A stretch of 64,000 nucleotides of DNA from Marinomonas flavescens (GTDB lineage Bacteria; Pseudomonadota; Gammaproteobacteria; Pseudomonadales; Marinomonadaceae), in contig NZ_SJSB01000001.1 in NCBI RefSeq assembly GCF_004352835.1, positions 372,001-436,000 of the forward strand. Reading direction: 5' to 3'. This document shows, piece after piece, positions 59,031-64,000 of this stretch. The position numbers and the translations under genes were made by a program. The stretch's first letter is position 1. Each line of letters opens with the position of its first letter. Under the pieces are notes generated by a model that had not been told where the DNA came from, ran no database searches, and saw nothing but the letters and a program-made list of their open reading frames with translations.

Positions 59031-59360
59031 ATGACGTATTTGATTTTATGTGTGGCGATTTTGTGTGAAGTGATTGCCACCACGGCACTGAAAGCATCGG
59101 ACTCTTTTACTCGATTGGTGCCCAGTTCTATTACTGTGATTGGTTATGTTGTTTCATTGTATTTGCTGACAATTGTGATGCGAGCAATGCCCACAGGGAT
59201 TGCTTATGCTATTTGGTCCGGATTGGGGGTTGTACTGATTTCGTTGTTTGGTTATTTATTTGCTAATGAGAAACTGGATTTAGCCGCTTGGTTAGGGATG
59301 AGTTTTATTGTTGCCGGAGTCGTGGTGATTAATTTGTTTTCTAAATCAGTGAGTCATTAG
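59031..59360 (+). CDS. SMR-family multidrug exporter (EmrE-like)
   Basis: A 109-residue, four-helix protein. The membrane-embedded Glu of the family is present (ILCEVIATTALKASDSFT, E13), with the usual PTGIAYAIWSGLGVVLI. The length matches EmrE (110). I start it at ATG 59031. A GTG nine bases upstream is possible. Confidence 0.93.
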   Translation: MTYLILCVAILCEVIATTALKASDSFTRLVPSSITVIGYVVSLYLLTIVMRAMPTGIAYAIWSGLGVVLISLFGYLFANEKLDLAAWLGMSFIVAGVVVINLFSKSVSH

Positions 59361-59380
59361 CGTTGTTGTAAGCAGAACCT

Positions 59381-59420
59381 AAAAAAACAGTATAAACGCG
59401 GCTTTGGCCGCGTTTATACT
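59381..59420. terminator. Terminator between SMR gene and GH13 gene
   Basis: Perfect 14-bp stem beginning AGTATAAACGCGGC, loop TTTG. The A7 at the left becomes a U-tract on the minus strand, so it mainly serves the glucosylglycerate genes. Confidence 0.85.
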
Positions 59421-59466
59421 TAAATTTGGGTGTTATCAGTGCAAAGTATGCCGAGAGTGGGGCGCT

Positions 59467-61248
59467 TTACGACTGAGTATTGCTGGTAGGCTGAGTAAGT
59501 TTGACCTTACCTATTTTATTGGCAAGCCAAACAAATTGATAAGGCATAAGCGTGACTGTTGCTAAATGATCTTCATAAATTTGATCGGTGATCAAATCTC
59601 TCCAATCGTCGGTAGCAATCAAGTTAAGCTCTGACAAGTTAAAACTCTGCGGCTGATCCGTCATGTTGTACACTGCAAATAAGCTTTGGCGTCGATCTAA
59701 ACTTTGGCGCCAGAAAGCAAATAGATTGTCACCCATGTGCAGTACATATTGCGTAGCATTAGGATGGAAAGACGTTTGAGCCCGACGAATTTGTGTTAAA
59801 CGCGATAGCCCATTAAATACTTTCTGATGATGTGTTGGCGTGTTTAGCGCGTGTTCTAAATCGTCCATTTGCCAAATGTGACGATTAATGGAGCGGAACT
59901 GACCAGTATTATCTACACGCTCATTATCGTTTTCTGTGCCAAAGAAGCTGTGAATATAAAAGGCCGGAACACCTTCTAATGACATCATTACCCCAGCAGC
60001 ACACATAAAGCGTGCAAACTGCCATTGATCCGGTCCTTGTTGTACCGAACCAGACAAAGCATTCCATAAGCTAATGTTTATTTCGTAAGGCTTGGCCTCG
60101 CCTTGTGGTGTGGTTCTAGAGCTTAAACGACCGCCAAAGCGCTTCATGGTATTGATCAGTGTTTCCAGCTCCCATTCAGATAAGAGGCCTTCCGTAGGGC
60201 GTAAACCGATACCGTCATGAGAGGCGATAAAGTTTAGATAAGTCGTCCCCTGCTGGGCTGGAGGCATAGACATGAGCCATTGCTTGAGATGCGCGCAATT
60301 CCCCGTAATTAAGCTGTTAATAAGCAACGGAGGTAAAGAAAAGTTGTAAATTAAATGCGCTTCGTTGGCGTTACCAAAGTAGGTCAGATTTTCTTGGTTC
60401 GGAATATTGGTTTCAGTAATGATCACGGAGTCCGGCGCGTAATGCTCGATCATTAAGCGCAATAAACGAATCATTTCATGAGTTTGTGGTAGGTTGATGC
60501 ACGGCGTGCCGGGTATTTTCCATAAAAAAGCGACCGCATCCAGACGGAACCAGCGAATGCCTTTTTCTAGATATAAACGGATAATACCAAGAAACTCTAA
60601 GAGTACGTCTGGGTTTTCAAAGTTCAGATCAACTTGGTCATGGCTGAAGGTACACCAAACATGTTTTTCGCCATTTTTGGTTTGTACTTCGCGCAATAAA
60701 GGGGATGTTCTTGGTCTAATGACCGCGCTTAAATCGGCATTAGGGTCGGCTTCATAAAAAAACGTTGCGCCTGGATTAACGCCTGCTTTGTAGTTTTCAA
60801 ACCACATGCTTCGGCTAGAGCAATGGTTGATGACTAAGTCTCCCATTACTTTAAAATCTTTGGCGATTTCTGAAATATGCCCCCAACGGCCAGAGGCAGG
60901 GTTTACCGTGGTGTAATCCATCACACTAAAACCATCATCAGAGCTGTAAGGGAAAAATGGCAATAAATGAACCGCAGAAATACAGTCGGTTAATTTGTTT
61001 TTGATAAACTTTTGCAGGGTTGCTAATGGTGCTTCACCTTCAGTGCGCAAGGTATCTGCGTAGGTGATAAGCATAATGTCGGATTGATCCCATAAATTTA
61101 GATGGGGTCGTGGGGACTCTGTTTTTGGGTCAAGGTTAAACCTCGCAAGGCAGGTGCGGGCAAGTTCACTTGCATCGTAATTAGGGTACAAGGTTTGCAA
61201 ATGAGCCATAAGCCGTTGTTCTAATTGAGAGGGCGCAGCATTTTCCAT
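59467..61248 (-). CDS. GH13 subfamily 18 phosphorylase (sucrose- or glucosylglycerate-phosphorylase type)
   Basis: A 593-residue GH13 enzyme, commonly labelled sucrose phosphorylase. The (beta/alpha)8 barrel has the nucleophile in WFRLDAVAFLWK (Asp about 237), the acid/base Glu in VIITETNIP (about 279) and the stabilising Asp in FIASHDGIGL. Its neighbours are glucosyl-3-phosphoglycerate synthase and a matching phosphatase. In such a context the enzyme is more likely a glucosylglycerate phosphorylase that recovers glucose 1-phosphate. The substrate is inferred. SD AGGTAGG precedes the ATG. Confidence 0.85.
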   Translation of the reverse strand: MENAAPSQLEQRLMAHLQTLYPNYDASELARTCLARFNLDPKTESPRPHLNLWDQSDIMLITYADTLRTEGEAPLATLQKFIKNKLTDCISAVHLLPFFPYSSDDGFSVMDYTTVNPASGRWGHISEIAKDFKVMGDLVINHCSSRSMWFENYKAGVNPGATFFYEADPNADLSAVIRPRTSPLLREVQTKNGEKHVWCTFSHDQVDLNFENPDVLLEFLGIIRLYLEKGIRWFRLDAVAFLWKIPGTPCINLPQTHEMIRLLRLMIEHYAPDSVIITETNIPNQENLTYFGNANEAHLIYNFSLPPLLINSLITGNCAHLKQWLMSMPPAQQGTTYLNFIASHDGIGLRPTEGLLSEWELETLINTMKRFGGRLSSRTTPQGEAKPYEINISLWNALSGSVQQGPDQWQFARFMCAAGVMMSLEGVPAFYIHSFFGTENDNERVDNTGQFRSINRHIWQMDDLEHALNTPTHHQKVFNGLSRLTQIRRAQTSFHPNATQYVLHMGDNLFAFWRQSLDRRQSLFAVYNMTDQPQSFNLSELNLIATDDWRDLITDQIYEDHLATVTLMPYQFVWLANKIGKVKLTQPTSNTQS

Positions 61249-61331
61249 GACAACCTACCTGTAATAAATTTGAAAAAGGAAATCCAAGTCCTGTTATTTA
61301 ACAGAACTTGGTACCGTTGTGAAAAGAGTGT

Positions 61332-62558
61332 TTATTTTGCTCCGAATTCATTCATATCTTGTTCAACAGCAAGAGCGAGTTGGTTCATTACGCCAGGGAA
61401 AGCACTAACGACACGGTTCCAGCTTGGAATAAATGGAGCCTCCATTGGGTTAGCGAGATACATCTCACCGGCTTTCATAATATTACCGGCGAACAGCTCA
61501 ACTGCTTGTTCTTCCAAGTGTACATCTAACTTAAGGCCATTAATTTCTGCGTCGTTGCGGTAAGTTTCAATAAAGTCTAATGCCACGCGATAGTAAGTTG
61601 CCTTGATAGTACGGAAGGTCTCTTGATTAAAGATAATACCGTTTGTTGCCAGCTTTCTGAAAATTGCTTTGGTGATGTCGATGGACATTTTAGACAATCC
61701 TCCATCATCATTTTCTGCTGACAGGTCTTGGTGTTTATGGTCGTAAACATCGGCAATATCAACTTGGCATAAACGGTTATTGGAGTAGTTACGTTGCATT
61801 TCGCTTAGTACGCCAATTTCTAAGCCCCAATCGCTCGGAATACGAATATCCGTCATCACATCGCGACGGAAAGAAAACTCACCGGCTAATGGATAACGAT
61901 AGCTATCTAGATAATCCAAATACTCCAAGTTACCGAAGACTTTTTTCAATGAGTAGAGCAGAGGAGTAACTAATAAGCGACTGACGCGACCGTTCATCTT
62001 GCCGTTAGCAGTACGAGAATAAAAACCTTTACAGAATTCGTAGTTAAACCTTGGATTGGCAACGGGGTAAATTAAGCGAGCTAATAGCTCTCTATCATAA
62101 GTGACGATATCGCAATCATGCATAGCGATAGATTCGGCTTTCCCCGCGGCTAAGTTGTAGCCCATACAAAACCAGACATTACGACCTTTACCAGGAGCAG
62201 AAGGCGAAAGATGCTCGCCTTTTAATACGCTATCAATGGCGCGCAATCGAGGGCCGTCGTTCCACAATACTTTGTGTTTTTGCGGCAGTACGCTGAAAAA
62301 CTCCAGAGCGTGGCGATATTGTTCTTCAGTAGCACGGTCTAGGCCAATGATGATTTCTTCTAAATACGTGACTTTTTTCAGATGCTCAATAATATTCGGC
62401 ATCGCATCGGTTTCTAATTCGGAATATAAGCAAGGAAGAATAAGAGACATAGGCCGAGTTTTAGAAAACTCGCACAATTCTCTTTCCATTTCTTCAAGAG
62501 GGCGGTGCGCTAAATTGTGTAATGTGGTGATGATTCCGTTTTGATGAAAATCGCCCAT
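61332..62558 (-). CDS. gpgS: Glucosyl-3-phosphoglycerate synthase (GT81)
   Basis: Transfers glucose from a nucleotide sugar to 3-phosphoglycerate, the first step of glucosylglycerate formation. A GT-A fold is shown by IIIGLDRAT early, GPGKG-type GKGRNVWFCMGYNLA, and the metal-binding DxD in AMHDCDIVTYDREL (about 137-150). It has 408 residues and AGGAGAAATATT before the ATG. It lies 83 bases upstream of the phosphorylase on the same strand. Confidence 0.88.
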   Translation of the reverse strand: MGDFHQNGIITTLHNLAHRPLEEMERELCEFSKTRPMSLILPCLYSELETDAMPNIIEHLKKVTYLEEIIIGLDRATEEQYRHALEFFSVLPQKHKVLWNDGPRLRAIDSVLKGEHLSPSAPGKGRNVWFCMGYNLAAGKAESIAMHDCDIVTYDRELLARLIYPVANPRFNYEFCKGFYSRTANGKMNGRVSRLLVTPLLYSLKKVFGNLEYLDYLDSYRYPLAGEFSFRRDVMTDIRIPSDWGLEIGVLSEMQRNYSNNRLCQVDIADVYDHKHQDLSAENDDGGLSKMSIDITKAIFRKLATNGIIFNQETFRTIKATYYRVALDFIETYRNDAEINGLKLDVHLEEQAVELFAGNIMKAGEMYLANPMEAPFIPSWNRVVSAFPGVMNQLALAVEQDMNEFGAK

Positions 62559-62682
62559 AATATTTCTCCTAATGCCGTTATGCTAAGACTCGGCATAACG
62601 AACGTTATTGTTGTACTAAGTGAGTGGTTTCTAAAATCGTGTACCTTACGCTTGTGTTTCAATGTTATGCAGGGCTGTTTTT

Positions 62683-63504
62683 TTAAAGAATGCCTTGTTT
62701 ACTCAGCGCCTTATCAATAGCTTGTGCCCACCCTTCAGGGCCATAGGCATCAGTCAGCCAAGCATCATTACGATTAGGGATTTCTAGTGGTGCGTGAACA
62801 GGTGAGCGAATCACCACAGCAATGTCTGCTTTACTGAGCATGCCGATATCATTTTCGCCATCCCCAAGCGCCATAGTGGTGACCGCTTCTTTATAATGTG
62901 ATTGGTAGCGTTCGCTTAGCCATAGCATTGCGCGTGCTTTATCGCAGTTTTTCCCCATCAAATGAGTGAAGCGTCCGCCTTTTTGTACTTGAACCCCTTT
63001 TATTTCAAGCTCTTGATTTAATTGGCTAAGAGCGATGGTCGAATCCTGCCATACCATGGGTTCGGTAAACTCTCGTTGCATTGCAAGCTTGGCATTGGCT
63101 TCAGACAGCCCGGTTAAATCAACCACGTCCTGCCATTGCATGTCATGAAAACCTTGGAAGCGGTAACGCGCTTTGCAATCATCGATTATATCGATCAAGG
63201 CTTGACGGTTTGGACCGAAGGATTTTAACCAAAAGTCACCGTGATCTTCTAAGGAATCATCGATGGGCAACCCTAGGTGTTTGGGAAGATAGATAGCCGC
63301 CCCATTTTCTACGATAAATGGATCTTGGTGGCCGAGCTTGGTTCGTAGTTGGATTAATTCTGCGTAGGTTTTACTGGTGTTTAAAATACAAGGAATGCTA
63401 AGCGTTTTAAGTGCTTGAAAAGCCTGTATAGCAGGTTGGAAACTGTAAGTATGATGGTCAAGTAAGGTGCCATCGAGATCTGAAAATACTAAAAGACGAG
63501 TCAT
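62683..63504 (-). CDS. HAD phosphatase of the mannosyl-3-phosphoglycerate phosphatase type (probable glucosyl-3-phosphoglycerate phosphatase)
   Basis: A 273-residue YedP/MpgP-type HAD protein. The nucleophile motif is VFSDLDGTLLDHH, the late motif ALGDGENDIGMLSKADIAVVI, and GGRFTHLMGKNCDKARAM matches the MPGP family. Placed upstream of gpgS it should remove the phosphate from glucosyl-3-phosphoglycerate. Assigned by context and family. Confidence 0.85.
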   Translation of the reverse strand: MTRLLVFSDLDGTLLDHHTYSFQPAIQAFQALKTLSIPCILNTSKTYAELIQLRTKLGHQDPFIVENGAAIYLPKHLGLPIDDSLEDHGDFWLKSFGPNRQALIDIIDDCKARYRFQGFHDMQWQDVVDLTGLSEANAKLAMQREFTEPMVWQDSTIALSQLNQELEIKGVQVQKGGRFTHLMGKNCDKARAMLWLSERYQSHYKEAVTTMALGDGENDIGMLSKADIAVVIRSPVHAPLEIPNRNDAWLTDAYGPEGWAQAIDKALSKQGIL

Positions 63505-63632
63505 TGTTGTAGGACCTATTTAAAGGAGCAAAGGCAAATCTGTGCCCTGCGACGTTAAATGATCTTATACCTCCTAATTAGCTAGGCAACGGATTTTATT
63601 TATCGAACGTTGCTATTTCACTCAAACTATTC

Positions 63633-63683
63633 CAGTGAAAGATGATTCATTGATCTTGCAAATCTGGTGCCAGTCAGTGAAAG
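63633..63683. promoter_or_regulatory. Spaced CAGTGAAAG repeats upstream of the last gene
   Basis: CAGTGAAAG at 63633-63641 and 63675-63683, 42 bases apart (four helical turns), with an inverted TTTCACT at 63617-63623. Lies between divergent gpgP-type and EamA genes. May be a regulator site. Confidence 0.3.
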
Positions 63684-63746
63684 TAACCTTTCGTGCGGGG
63701 CTGTTGAGTTCCTGTTTAGACACTAACGCGTTAATTGAACAAACAT

Positions 63747-64000
63747 ATGACAATGAACTTAAAATTAATATTTTCTACTTTTTTGGCATTGGTCGCTTTT
63801 GCTGCTAACTCTGTCTTATGTCGTCTGGCGCTGGTGCAAAATGATTCTGGTGCCTTAATTGATCCAGCGTCTTTTACCCTAGTCAGATTGGTCAGTGGTG
63901 CCTTGATGTTATGTGTGTTGTGTCTTTTTTATCGAGATAAGAACAGCACGCCAGCGGTTAAAACTCGATTGCAACAAGTGTGGTTGTCTGGCAGTTGGCC
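63747..64000 (+). CDS. EamA/DMT-family transporter, cut by window edge
   Basis: About 84 codons from ATG 63747 (or ATG 63753): MTMNLKLIFSTFLALVAF, then AANSVLCRLAL and DPASFTLVRLVSGALML, the opening two helices of DMT permeases. The rest lies beyond the window. Confidence 0.8.
   Translation, partial: MTMNLKLIFSTFLALVAFAANSVLCRLALVQNDSGALIDPASFTLVRLVSGALMLCVLCLFYRDKNSTPAVKTRLQQVWLSGSW

Overview
The window is about 64 kb of a low-to-mid GC genome from a marine, sodium-dependent gammaproteobacterium of the Oceanospirillales type. I would guess a Marinomonas-like organism. This rests on gene order (gloB-methyltransferase-rnhA-dnaQ; mfd and a CsiV-like gene; nqrABCDEF-nqrM-sthA; tRNA-Arg-tig-clpP-clpX-lon-hupB-tRNA-Asp-ppiD; pyrD-rlmL), on a Na+-translocating NADH:quinone reductase together with NhaB, and on a glucosylglycerate compatible-solute cluster. 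No phage, insertion sequence, integron or CRISPR array is visible. Nearly all of it looks like ordinary chromosome.

Layout: 1-4.5 kb holds glyoxalase II (cut by the window edge), a YafS-like methyltransferase, rnhA and dnaQ in a start/stop-overlapping series, then convergent nhaB. 4.5-10.3 kb holds sohB and the convergent folX-mfd-csiV-like block. 10.7-18.6 kb is the six-gene nqr operon, its maturation factor nqrM, and the soluble transhydrogenase. 18.7-20.1 kb has hpt and a YihY-type membrane protein, followed by a possible small RNA and tRNA-Arg. 20.6-29 kb is a proteostasis block: trigger factor, ClpP, ClpX, Lon, HU, tRNA-Asp and PpiD. 29-37 kb is one long minus-strand run: MoxR, DUF58, DUF4381, BatA, a BatB/BatC fusion, BatD and a Dyp-type peroxidase. 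37-42 kb has a DUF2835 protein, pyrD, what I read as a decayed rmf gene, rlmKL and purU. 42-48.7 kb contains little-studied conserved genes (DUF3549, YqcC, DUF1853), a GGDEF/EAL protein, rlmA and a beta carbonic anhydrase.

48.8-54 kb: a LysR regulator and a probable mannose isomerase face a divergent ROK repressor across a perfect palindrome, followed by a TyrR-like regulator with a reduced AAA+ domain. A 52-residue membrane protein follows on the minus strand. 54.3-59.4 kb: a HAD phosphatase, a HopJ-family protein, and three exporters of three families (Bcr/CflA MFS, ABC, SMR). 59.5-63.5 kb: glucosyl-3-phosphoglycerate synthase, a matching HAD phosphatase and a GH13 sucrose/glucosylglycerate phosphorylase, a module for making and recovering glucosylglycerate. 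The window ends inside an EamA-type transporter gene.

The most interesting items are: the apparent rmf remnant between pyrD and rlmL; the palindromic operator candidate in the mannose isomerase/ROK gap; the glucosylglycerate module; the candidate sRNA upstream of tRNA-Arg; the conflict over the NqrA start site; the degenerate TyrR ATPase; and an RlmA with one zinc-ligand Cys replaced by Asp. I did not find a convincing wholly new multi-gene system.
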